Source: Desertifilum tharense IPPAS B-1220
GTDB lineage: Bacteria; Cyanobacteriota; Cyanobacteriia; Cyanobacteriales; Desertifilaceae
Direction: 5' to 3'
DNA length: 64,000 nt
Assembly: GCF_001746915.1 (NCBI RefSeq)
Contig: NZ_MJGC01000077.1
Span: 1 to 64,000, forward strand
Shown: positions 16,228 to 23,606 of the stretch, piece after piece
How positions within the stretch are numbered: position 1 is the first letter of the stretch
Layout of the letters: each line of letters starts with the position of its first letter
Program-made: the position numbers and the translations under genes
The notes under the pieces: generated by a model
The model's database searches: none
What the model was told of the DNA's origin: nothing
What the model saw: only the letters and a program-made list of their open reading frames with translations

Positions 16228-16704
16228 CTATAAATTACCAGATTGGGTTTGGGGGGGAACGACTGGACTACCACCCGTGAGGACAACGATCGGGTAGTCA
16301 CGGATACCTACAGATTCTAGGCGTCTGTAAGCTTGAAAGGCTTGCAATCCTGACGTAGAGTAAAGCACAATTGTGGGGTTGGGTTGACCGGCTTGTTTGC
16401 GGGCGTCGGCGGCTTCGTAAATTTGTTTAATCCCAAAATCGGCTTGAATGTCACTTAAAAGGACAAGGATGCTATTAGGAGTGCGATTTTCAGCATATTC
16501 TTCGGGCGATCGCACATCAACCAAAACAATATTTTGATACTTATCTTGCTGAAGTTCCTCAACAGACACCTGGGGAATATCCCAACCTGCCACAACGTTT
16601 ACAATTGTTTGGTGATTCAGGATGGCGATCGCGCTTAGACTTGCTAAGGTTAAGCAGCCAATCCCTAATGCAATGAGGTGAGTTTGTCCCCATTTCGCCA
16701 GCAT
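16228..16704 (-). CDS. Membrane-anchored rhodanese-like protein lacking the catalytic Cys
   Basis: A 158-residue protein with one N-terminal membrane segment (residues 9-29) and a rhodanese fold (VSVEELQQ, VLVDVRSPEEYAENRTPNSI, VVLTGG). In active rhodaneses the segment after the VYC strand carries a catalytic cysteine; here it reads LYSTSGLQA (residues 114-122), with Ser116 at the expected position. It should not transfer sulfur and may bind or sense another ligand or anion. The gene follows the pilin-like gene by 31 bp, so both may be co-transcribed and act at the cytoplasmic membrane or in the periplasm. Confidence 0.8.
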   Translation of the reverse strand: MLAKWGQTHLIALGIGCLTLASLSAIAILNHQTIVNVVAGWDIPQVSVEELQQDKYQNIVLVDVRSPEEYAENRTPNSILVLLSDIQADFGIKQIYEAADARKQAGQPNPTIVLYSTSGLQAFQAYRRLESVGIRDYPIVVLTGGSPVVPPQTQSGNL

Positions 16705-16735
16705 CGTTTAAATTCCTTAGCATCTTAGGTTTTTT

Positions 16736-17311
16736 CTAATAACCGATTTGTACGGTTCCTTCTGGGCAAATGGGTTGATCATTCTCTAATCGAGGTTTAC
16801 CGATCTTAGAAAAGTTAGGTTTAGCCGATTCACATAGCACGGATACCGTTTGTTGCTTGCCATTTTCGGAAACTGATTCTGCGATCGCAAACACTCCCCC
16901 CACGTAGCTTTTGAGAGTTCGGCTGGTGCTGCGTTTCCAAAACAGAAATCCCCAGGAAGCCATCTCATAGATATCTGTACGGGGCATTCCATAGTTGAAG
17001 ACAGCATTTTCACCAACCTGAAGGGAATAGTTAAAATACTCTGTTTGAGTCTTGATGGGATTTCCCAAAGCATCAATTGTATTGGCAAACCCATCCTTCT
17101 CTAGGTAAAAAAATTCCTGAAATCGATTAAGTGTAGCAACTTGAGTTTTTGCCTCGCTGTTTCTAGCTCGATAAACTCGATTACTCGCAGAAATGAAATT
17201 ACCCAAGACTATATACTTGAGAACTTCAATGCCAAAACCAGCTAAAATGAATAGTGCCACAAGTTTTACCCAGTTTAAGGCAATATTTCCTCTTCTGTTT
17301 GGTCTAGACAT
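16736..17311 (-). CDS. Type IV pilin-like G/H family protein
   Basis: A 191-residue membrane-anchored protein with a hydrophobic helix at residues 13-36 and a soluble part that carries the cyanobacterial pilin-like pattern: RNSEAKTQVATLNRFQEFFYLEKDGFANTIDALG. That motif resembles the region after the N-terminal helix of type IV pilins. The N-terminus lacks a canonical class III leader with Gly-Phe-Thr-Leu-Ile-Glu, so export as true pilin is doubtful. Two cysteines near the C-terminus (LCESAKP, PICPEG) may form a disulfide. It probably shares an operon with the rhodanese-like gene. Confidence 0.68.
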   Translation of the reverse strand: MSRPNRRGNIALNWVKLVALFILAGFGIEVLKYIVLGNFISASNRVYRARNSEAKTQVATLNRFQEFFYLEKDGFANTIDALGNPIKTQTEYFNYSLQVGENAVFNYGMPRTDIYEMASWGFLFWKRSTSRTLKSYVGGVFAIAESVSENGKQQTVSVLCESAKPNFSKIGKPRLENDQPICPEGTVQIGY

Positions 17312-17443
17312 TCTCTCTTCACCAGATTGTCGATCGTTTAACTAATTTGACCGATGTTTGGGATTCAAGTCGCTAAAGTTGACTTCACTCTCCACTACAG
17401 GCGATCGCCTCCCTTCAAGAATTAGATTACACCCCTAAAAGAA

Positions 17444-17471
17444 GAGACTGCATCCTCTAGATCGCAGTCTC
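17444..17471 (-). terminator. Rho-independent terminator of the HD-domain gene
   Basis: Stem GAGACTGC / GCAGTCTC with a 12-base loop, followed on the minus strand by TTCTTTTA. It lies 28 bp beyond the stop of the HD-domain gene, oriented to end its transcript. Confidence 0.75.
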
Positions 17472-17498
17472 CCCAACCTTTGGGTAATGATTGCCAAA

Positions 17499-18350
17499 CT
17501 AAGCTGCCCCCAACTGAGAAGAAGATTGTTCGTGTTCTACCCGAAAAACATTGGCGTACAGGTTCGCGATGATTTGCTTACCCTCTTGGGTTAACCCCAA
17601 GTAACTTAAGGCTTCTTGGATATAGGGGTAAACGCCATTCCAATAAAACCGAGAATAATTTTGCCGCAAGTCTCCGGGGTGGCGATAGCCAAGCGTCTTA
17701 TTGGCCCCTGTTTCTTCAAACTCGTAAAATAGGGCGCTAATTTTTTGCAGATAGCGCGGATCGCTCAATTGGCCAATCAAATCTGCGGCGCGTACCAAGC
17801 CGGGATAATTGATAGTGGCGCGATGGTCGCTATCTTTGGGTACCGGAAAGCGAGTCAGTTCAATGTTGCGCTTGATGATTTCTGCGTCAATCAGTTTGTG
17901 ACCGCCAAAGCGTTCGTCTATGAACAATTTGCCGCGATCCACATGGTAGGGGGTTAAGCTAGCATCGGTTGCACCGGGGGGTAACGAAACCATCGCCCCA
18001 TCTTTCCCGGTGGCGTAAAGACCATCGCAATCTTGCCGACAAACGCCTTTAACGTAGCCAATATCGTGACAGAGTAGGGAGATGATGTAGTGCAACCAGT
18101 CTTCGCAAGAGACGCCCCCTTCGCGGATATGGCGGCCTCGCAAAACTTCTTGTCCGACTAGCGTTACGAGAATTGTATGCTCAACATTGTGATAGAGGGC
18201 GTCGCTATTGGCGATGTTTTCTAGGGCCATGTTGCCCGCCCAACCAATGATGTCTTCGTAATCGTGCTTCCAGCCTCCGTAGGTGCGGCGATAGCCTTCT
18301 TTGAGCTGTTGTACGAATTTGTCGATTAAAAGCTCTGTTGCGTTAAACAT
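17499..18350 (-). CDS. HD-domain metal-dependent phosphohydrolase
   Basis: A 283-residue protein with HD-domain ligands visible in YHNVEHTILVTLVG (histidines) and LLCHDIGYVKG (the HD doublet), and further conserved RAADLIGQLSDPRYL. HD enzymes hydrolyse nucleotides or cyclic nucleotides; the exact substrate is unknown. The ATG at 18350 begins MFNATELLIDKFVQQL, the usual N-terminus of the cyanobacterial family; the frame extends 61 more codons upstream to 18533, but that segment shows no family resemblance. A terminator lies just downstream. Confidence 0.83.
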   Translation of the reverse strand: MFNATELLIDKFVQQLKEGYRRTYGGWKHDYEDIIGWAGNMALENIANSDALYHNVEHTILVTLVGQEVLRGRHIREGGVSCEDWLHYIISLLCHDIGYVKGVCRQDCDGLYATGKDGAMVSLPPGATDASLTPYHVDRGKLFIDERFGGHKLIDAEIIKRNIELTRFPVPKDSDHRATINYPGLVRAADLIGQLSDPRYLQKISALFYEFEETGANKTLGYRHPGDLRQNYSRFYWNGVYPYIQEALSYLGLTQEGKQIIANLYANVFRVEHEQSSSQLGAA

Positions 18351-18559
18351 TTCCAGGGATTCACCAAGACTGGTCTTTTCAAATTTAAAGGCTTTTCTAG
18401 AAAGAAGTCGATAGCAAAAGAAGGCGGAATGTATTTTATGAGCGATCCCTAGAGAAATTTCAGCAAAGCTTGCTACTTTTTGCCCTAAAAAAGAAGCGCA
18501 TACGGAATATTCCGATGCTTGACGTTTACTCAATTTTTACCAGTTAACCTGGCTTTGTT

Positions 18560-18760
18560 TTAACCCTCAACTTTCAGCCAGCCTCGGCGAACGCCATACA
18601 GCAGCCGATCGATTAGGGTATTATCATCTTCACTCAACATTCCGGTCATGCGGGCGGCAATCAGTCCTTGTCGATCGGCATTTCTCAAGCTTCTGGAGTA
18701 GGCAACTTGACTGAAAAGTTCGGCTAACGTGATTTGGGAGAACGAGAATTGTTCAGACAT
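18560..18760 (-). CDS. Small conserved cyanobacterial hypothetical protein
   Basis: A 66-residue protein (MSEQFSFSQITLAEL, then RSLRNADRQGLIAARM and EDDNTLIDRLLYGVRRG). The helical, well-structured sequence with no low-complexity argues for a real gene. I recognise no domain. An upstream ATG at 18775 would add five residues. It lies 209 bp upstream of the HD gene and may be co-transcribed with it. Confidence 0.6.
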   Translation of the reverse strand: MSEQFSFSQITLAELFSQVAYSRSLRNADRQGLIAARMTGMLSEDDNTLIDRLLYGVRRGWLKVEG

Positions 18761-18941
18761 AGCTCTTGATTGCATGGGCTAACTGAATCGTTAGGTTAAC
18801 TATGACTGATTTTTTCTACGGAGTAAGTGATAGTTACTATGTGCCTTAGCGATCGCGATCGCACTCTTGTTGCTTCCCTTATCTTTTAATCAAAATCTGC
18901 CCTTTGTTTAGGGCAAGGAACTTAAGCACAATTACTTAGCG

Positions 18942-19445
18942 TTAACTCTGCCAAGCCCGATTGAGCCGATCCCACACTACGCTGACGGTTTGCTTGAGTT
19001 GATGTTTCCGCATCCAAATTTGAAAGGCTTGTTCGTATTCCTCTTCGCTAGGGCGATATACTTTCCAAGCGTTCATCGCCAAGCCTAAGCCCCAAAACAG
19101 GAGAACATACAGCGACCAGGTTAACGCACCCGCGCTGACAATGTTAATTAAGACTAAAAAGGTATTGACGATCGCGTACTTACTCAGCTTGCGCTGAAAC
19201 TGACGCTGACGGCAGAGGTTAAACTGTTGGCGTTGGGCTAACTCACCCTTGCGAGTCATCCAGTCTTGCTCGGCTGCAAGTAGGGTTTCGGGTGTAATTT
19301 CCAACTCAGCCGCAATTTCCGCCAACTGTTCGCGAGTGAACTCATCATCGTTAACCTGACGCGCGATCGCAATTTGGAGAATTTGCTGAATATCCTCTTG
19401 GCGGTAGGTGTTGGCGGTGGGGGGATAAGATTTTGTCATAATCAA
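18942..19445 (-). CDS. 2TM domain protein
   Basis: A 167-residue protein. The N-terminal third is soluble and helical (YRQEDIQQILQIAIARQ, FTREQLAEIAAELEI), resembling the small helical domain often joined to 2TM. The 2TM domain follows: a basic segment FQRKLSKYAIVNTFLVLINIVSAGALTWSLYVLLFWGLGLAM with two closely spaced membrane helices. The function is unknown; in other bacteria 2TM domains are joined to histidine kinases. Single gene, with no clear terminator. Confidence 0.75.
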   Translation of the reverse strand: MIMTKSYPPTANTYRQEDIQQILQIAIARQVNDDEFTREQLAEIAAELEITPETLLAAEQDWMTRKGELAQRQQFNLCRQRQFQRKLSKYAIVNTFLVLINIVSAGALTWSLYVLLFWGLGLAMNAWKVYRPSEEEYEQAFQIWMRKHQLKQTVSVVWDRLNRAWQS

Positions 19446-19694
19446 CCATTTTTATAGTTTTGTTGTGTCTGCACAGAACTTGGCGGCTTCATCCTAAACT
19501 TAAACATAAGAAGCGCTAATTTTATTATGGCGAATTTCAGAGAAAACCTAGAGACAATCTCTATCCGAAAGCCGAACGCAAAAGGACGGTTAATACGACT
19601 GCTGGAAGATTAAAAAGCTTTTTACATTTCGTTACGATAAGAACATCAGCGAAAGCCCCTTACTGCTTTCGACGCTCAGAAAAGAGGTATTCCT

Positions 19695-20810
19695 ATGAAC
19701 GGCAACATTCGCGTTGGCAGCCTATTTGGGATTCCCTTTTACGTGAATCCCTCTTGGTTCTTAGTCCTAGGCTTAGTCACCCTCAGTTATGGAGGGGCCT
19801 TAGCCGCCCAGTTTCCTGCCCTAGGTGCAGGCTTACCCTGGTTATTAGGCTTATTTGCAGCTTTGTTGCTGTTCGCCTCCGTCTTAGCGCACGAACTGGG
19901 GCATAGCTTTGTCGCCCTCAAACAGGGGATTAACGTTCAATCCATTACCCTGTTTCTATTTGGCGGTTTAGCCAGCTTAGAAAAAGAATCCAAAACCCCA
20001 GGCGAAGCCTTTTGGGTAGCGATCGCAGGACCTGCTGTCAGTATTACCCTGTCTGGTTTGCTAACGGCCCTGAATATCGGCTTAGGCTTAACCGGTCCGA
20101 TTGGGGCAATTGTTAGCCTACTCGCTTCCATTAACCTGGTTCTCGCCCTATTTAACCTGATTCCCGGCTTACCCCTAGATGGCGGTAATATTCTCAAGTC
20201 TGCCGTCTGGAAAATTACAGGCGACCCCTATAAAGGGACTGTGTTTGCCAGTCGCGCCGGTCAAATCATTGGTTGGATTGCGATCGCATTCGGCGGCTAT
20301 TCCTTCATCAGTGGCGGTAGCTTCTGGACGCTACTGATCGGCTGGTTCCTGCTTCAAAACGCTGGACGTTCCGCCCAATCTGCCACCATTCAAGGCTTGT
20401 TAGCCCAACTCAAAGCCGAAGATGCTGTCACCTCCGACAGTCCTGTCATTTCCGCAGAACTCTCCTTGCGCGAGTTTGCTAATGACTATGTAATTGGTAA
20501 AGGCAAATGGCATAAGTTCCTAGTCACTGACGAAGCCGGACAACTGATCGGCACTCTTAAAGTAGACGATCTGAAAACCATTTCCACCGCCCACTGGCCG
20601 CAAACCCCAGTTCGCGACTTAACCCAACCCATCGACCTATCCGAAACCGTTCCCGCCGATCAACCCCTCCTCGAAGTGGTGCAACGCTTAGAACAGCAAC
20701 AAATCACCCAAGTCCCCGTCGTTCGGGAAAACGGATCGGTTGTCGGTATCTTGGAAAAAACAGCAATTATCCGCTTGCTGCAACAAAAAGCCGAAGCTAA
20801 ACCTGCATAA
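19695..20810 (+). CDS. Site-2 protease family (M50) protein with CBS domains
   Basis: A 371-residue intramembrane zinc protease of the Rip3/SpoIVFB type. About six membrane helices carry HELGH at residues 66-70 and the second ligand motif NLIPGLPLDGG around 154-164. The C-terminal 130 residues form two CBS domains (VISAELSLREFANDY and ADQPLLEVVQRLEQQQITQVPVV), which in other proteins sense adenine nucleotides. It may cleave membrane-bound regulators such as anti-sigma factors. AAAGAGGT upstream of the ATG acts as ribosome binding site. A strong hairpin follows the stop. Confidence 0.92.
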   Translation: MNGNIRVGSLFGIPFYVNPSWFLVLGLVTLSYGGALAAQFPALGAGLPWLLGLFAALLLFASVLAHELGHSFVALKQGINVQSITLFLFGGLASLEKESKTPGEAFWVAIAGPAVSITLSGLLTALNIGLGLTGPIGAIVSLLASINLVLALFNLIPGLPLDGGNILKSAVWKITGDPYKGTVFASRAGQIIGWIAIAFGGYSFISGGSFWTLLIGWFLLQNAGRSAQSATIQGLLAQLKAEDAVTSDSPVISAELSLREFANDYVIGKGKWHKFLVTDEAGQLIGTLKVDDLKTISTAHWPQTPVRDLTQPIDLSETVPADQPLLEVVQRLEQQQITQVPVVRENGSVVGILEKTAIIRLLQQKAEAKPA

Positions 20811-20833
20811 TTCAATTTGAACTGACTTCTATA

Positions 20834-20868
20834 AGGGGGATAACAGAACGCCAAACTGTTGTCCCCCT
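20834..20868 (+). terminator. Hairpin after the site-2 protease gene
   Basis: Inverted repeat AGGGGGA-T-AACAG / CTGTT-G-TCCCCCT with a 9-base loop starts 24 bp after the stop; a weak CTGCACTTTTA tract follows. It is likely a transcript end or processing hairpin before the glutamine-synthetase-like gene. Confidence 0.65.
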
Positions 20869-20934
20869 CTGCACTTTTAAACCCCCAAACCCGACAAAAG
20901 ATAAAATAATTCCACATCAACCAAAGGAGACGCT

Positions 20935-22272
20935 ATGGGGGAAGAAGACCTCAACAACCTTGAGGAAGAGGGGATTCGGTTTATTCGCATTGTCTGGTGC
21001 GATAACGCGAACGCTATTCGAGGGAAAGCCGTTCACATTCGGATGATGCCTCATTACCTCGATCGAGGGGTTGGGATTTCTGCTGCTCAACAAGCTGTCC
21101 CCATTCTGTATGATGCACCTGTACCGGGAGGCGGTTTGGGCCCGGTGGGTGAAATTCAATTGATTCCAGATTGGTCTACCTATGTCTCGTTGCCCTATGC
21201 GCCCGGACATGGGAGAGTGATGGGGAATATGTATCATCAAGGCGAACCCTGGCCGTTATGTCCGCGTCACTTTTTGGCAACCCAAGCCCAGCAAGCGGCA
21301 GAATTAGGGTTAGAAGCGATCGCCGCTTTTGAAAATGAATTTTATCTATTAAAACAGACCGCCGAGGGTAGGATTGAGCCAAGCGATCGCACTTTGTTTG
21401 CTTCCACTCAGGCGATGGATCTCCACCAAGGCGTTATCGATCAAATCGCCGAAGCCCTAATCGCCCAAGGACTTTTAGTAGAGCAATATTATCCCGAATC
21501 GGGGCCGGGTCAGCAGGAAATCTCCATTCTGTATAATCGCGCCCTGGCTGCGGCCGATCAACAAGTGGCGTTTCGCGAAACTGTGCGCGCGATCGCCCAT
21601 CAACACCATTTAACCGCATCTTTTCTCCCTAAAATCTTTGCCGACGCGGCCGGAAGCGGCTGTCACGTTCACCTCAGCCTGTGGCATCAAGGCGAAAACC
21701 GCTTAAGCGATTCTAACGGCTTGCTCGGTCTTTCTGAAGTTGGACGCCAATTCATCGGGGGCATTCTCCACCACCTCCCCGGTTTAATGGCCCTGACTGC
21801 ACCCACTTGCAACTCCTATCGCCGCATTCAACCCCAGAGTTGGAGTGGTGCGTTCCGCTGTTGGGGGTTAGATAACCGAGAAGCTGCCATTCGCGTTATC
21901 GGCAACCCCGAAGGCACGGGTTCCACCCATTTTGAACTGAAAACCGTCGATGCTTCCGCCAATCCTTATATTGCTCTGGGGGGCATGATTGCGGCGGGCT
22001 TAGATGGCATCTACCAGGGGCTAGAACCGGACGAACCGCTAGAAATCGATCCCGGAAGCCTCACGGAAGAAGAACGCCAGAAACGGCAAATAGAGCGCTT
22101 ACCGCAGAACTTAGGGGCTGCAATTGAAGCGTTAAGTCAAGATGAAATCTTACTCAATGCTTTGGGTTCTCCCCTCGCCCAAGCTTACCTCGCCGTTCGC
22201 AAAGCGGAGTGGGAAGCCCTCAAGGATGTGGAGTTGGAGGATGAGGTGAAATTGTTGCTAGAGCGTTATTAG
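20935..22272 (+). CDS. Glutamine synthetase family ligase (gamma-glutamyl-polyamine-type)
   Basis: A 445-residue member of the glutamine synthetase superfamily. The beta-grasp N-terminal domain (GIRFIRIVWCDNANAIRGKAV) is followed by the catalytic domain: AFENEFYLL with metal ligands, SGPGQQEISI, AGSGCHVHLSLW, NSYRRIQPQSW and NREAAIRVIG. The N-terminal sequence and the SGPGQQE and GCHVH motifs are unlike housekeeping GlnA and closer to ligases acting on amines or polyamines (PuuA/GlnA3/FluG-like), so the amine acceptor may not be ammonia. No polyamine genes lie next to it. AAAGGAG precedes the ATG. Confidence 0.83.
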   Translation: MGEEDLNNLEEEGIRFIRIVWCDNANAIRGKAVHIRMMPHYLDRGVGISAAQQAVPILYDAPVPGGGLGPVGEIQLIPDWSTYVSLPYAPGHGRVMGNMYHQGEPWPLCPRHFLATQAQQAAELGLEAIAAFENEFYLLKQTAEGRIEPSDRTLFASTQAMDLHQGVIDQIAEALIAQGLLVEQYYPESGPGQQEISILYNRALAAADQQVAFRETVRAIAHQHHLTASFLPKIFADAAGSGCHVHLSLWHQGENRLSDSNGLLGLSEVGRQFIGGILHHLPGLMALTAPTCNSYRRIQPQSWSGAFRCWGLDNREAAIRVIGNPEGTGSTHFELKTVDASANPYIALGGMIAAGLDGIYQGLEPDEPLEIDPGSLTEEERQKRQIERLPQNLGAAIEALSQDEILLNALGSPLAQAYLAVRKAEWEALKDVELEDEVKLLLERY

Positions 22273-22286
22273 ACCTTACTAAAAAA

Positions 22287-22304
22287 GGGAGCGATTTCGC
22301 TCCC
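22287..22304 (-). terminator. Terminator between convergent genes
   Basis: Perfect stem GGGAGCGA / TCGCTCCC with a 2-base loop. The minus strand continues with TTTTTTAG, making it a good intrinsic terminator for the PEP-CTERM gene; on the plus strand it is 14 bp after the ligase stop and may also stop that transcript. Confidence 0.85.
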
Positions 22305-22350
22305 TAAAACCCTTTTGCTTGCTTAGAGGAAAACTAATGATGCATCGGCG

Positions 22351-23250
22351 TTAGGCGTTTTTCAGTTTGCGTTTGGCTGCAAACAAACCACCGACAGCAG
22401 CTAAACCGAGTAAAGCAGACGGTTCGGGAACGTCAGCAGTCGGAGGGGGAGGGGTGACAACACCGCGCAGGGCCACTTCGTAGTTACCGCTGTGAGAACT
22501 GCCATCTGCACCCACGCCAGCACTGTTGGTTAAACCGGACTCGGTCGCGCTGAAGCTATAGAGGAATTTGGTAACGCCATCGTAGTTGGCTTTCACGACT
22601 TCGCTAGCTTGGAAGCCACTAGGCAGCATTTGAGCAAACATCGCAAACGGAGAGCCGGGGCGAGTATAGTAAGCTTTGAGGTCAAAGTGACCGGCTAAAC
22701 CAATTTTGATATCGCTTCCTTCGGTGGTGACGTAGGAGATGTTGGGGTCGCTGCTGCGTTGGAAACCACCAAGACCCAAGAAGGCGTTGAATGCTTGGGT
22801 TCTTTCTAATAGGCTAGCGCCACCTTTTCCGGCTGCACTGAGGAAGTCATCAAACCAGGTATTCGCGAGGTTAGCAGCACCATAAACTAGGCTGATGCCA
22901 GAACCGGTATTAAACCAATCATCGGCGGTAAGGCTGCTGAGGGTGAGGGTTTTGCCACCCACTGTACCGCTAATGCTGGTTCTGGCGATGGAACTTAGGA
23001 AAGCTGTGTTACTCAAGCTTTCGCTGCTGGCAAACAGTTCAATGTTACCGCCCGGATTGCTGCTATTGCCAGCGAGAATGCTGTTTAAATCTGCACCGGG
23101 GTTTAAGCAGGTGGTGGTAGGGCTGCAAGTATCGTAGAGGAGGTAGTCGGTACCCGAAATGGTGAAGGCGGATGCGGGTCTAACTGCGATCGCGCTAACG
23201 CCAACAATGGCAGAAACTCCGATGGCTAACCGCTTGGCTGTCTGTAACAT
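22351..23250 (-). CDS. PEP-CTERM sorting domain protein
   Basis: A 299-residue exported protein. A signal peptide (residues 1-28, ending RPASAF) precedes an extracytoplasmic domain with a likely disulfide (DTCSPTTTC, residues 40-48) and no known catalytic motif. The last 26 residues are a classical PEP-CTERM sorting signal: VPEPSALLGLAAVGGLFAA followed by KRKLKNA, recognised by exosortase and linked to exopolysaccharide export. Its role is unknown, perhaps in sheath or biofilm. The gene stands alone, ended by the terminator at 22287-22304. Confidence 0.9.
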   Translation of the reverse strand: MLQTAKRLAIGVSAIVGVSAIAVRPASAFTISGTDYLLYDTCSPTTTCLNPGADLNSILAGNSSNPGGNIELFASSESLSNTAFLSSIARTSISGTVGGKTLTLSSLTADDWFNTGSGISLVYGAANLANTWFDDFLSAAGKGGASLLERTQAFNAFLGLGGFQRSSDPNISYVTTEGSDIKIGLAGHFDLKAYYTRPGSPFAMFAQMLPSGFQASEVVKANYDGVTKFLYSFSATESGLTNSAGVGADGSSHSGNYEVALRGVVTPPPPTADVPEPSALLGLAAVGGLFAAKRKLKNA

Positions 23251-23606
23251 TTCGTCTGCTCCAAAAGTAGTTGAGATTCGATAACCTGGATATGCTGAAC
23301 TGTGTTTAGGGGTATCTCACATAAATTTAAGTCTATTCTGATGAGTTGCGTGTGATTGTTGGCACTCCTCAGAACGATCTTTGGTGTCACCCACTGGTAG
23401 TGTCGATCGCCTCTGACCCTAAGACCACTCAGGAAGGTGAATTCCTGAGTAGCCTGCATTCAGCATAGCTAGACTATGACCTAGATTAGGTGAAGGAAGG
23501 CCCCGATTTGTTCAAAGTTTAGGTAAATTTTTGCTGAATTGAATGGGGCAAATGTTACGCATGATTACGGATAGAAGATGTGACAATCCCTGATTCTCTT
23601 TCAGGC
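23251..23606. other. Intergenic region upstream of the PEP-CTERM gene
   Basis: 356 bp without a supported gene. A hairpin CTCAGGAA / TTCCTGAG (23428-23449) may mark the end of the GT39 operon transcript, although it has no T-run. The rest, AT-rich around 23300-23350 and 23505-23560, presumably contains the promoter of the PEP-CTERM gene; I could not fix its boxes. Confidence 0.5.
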
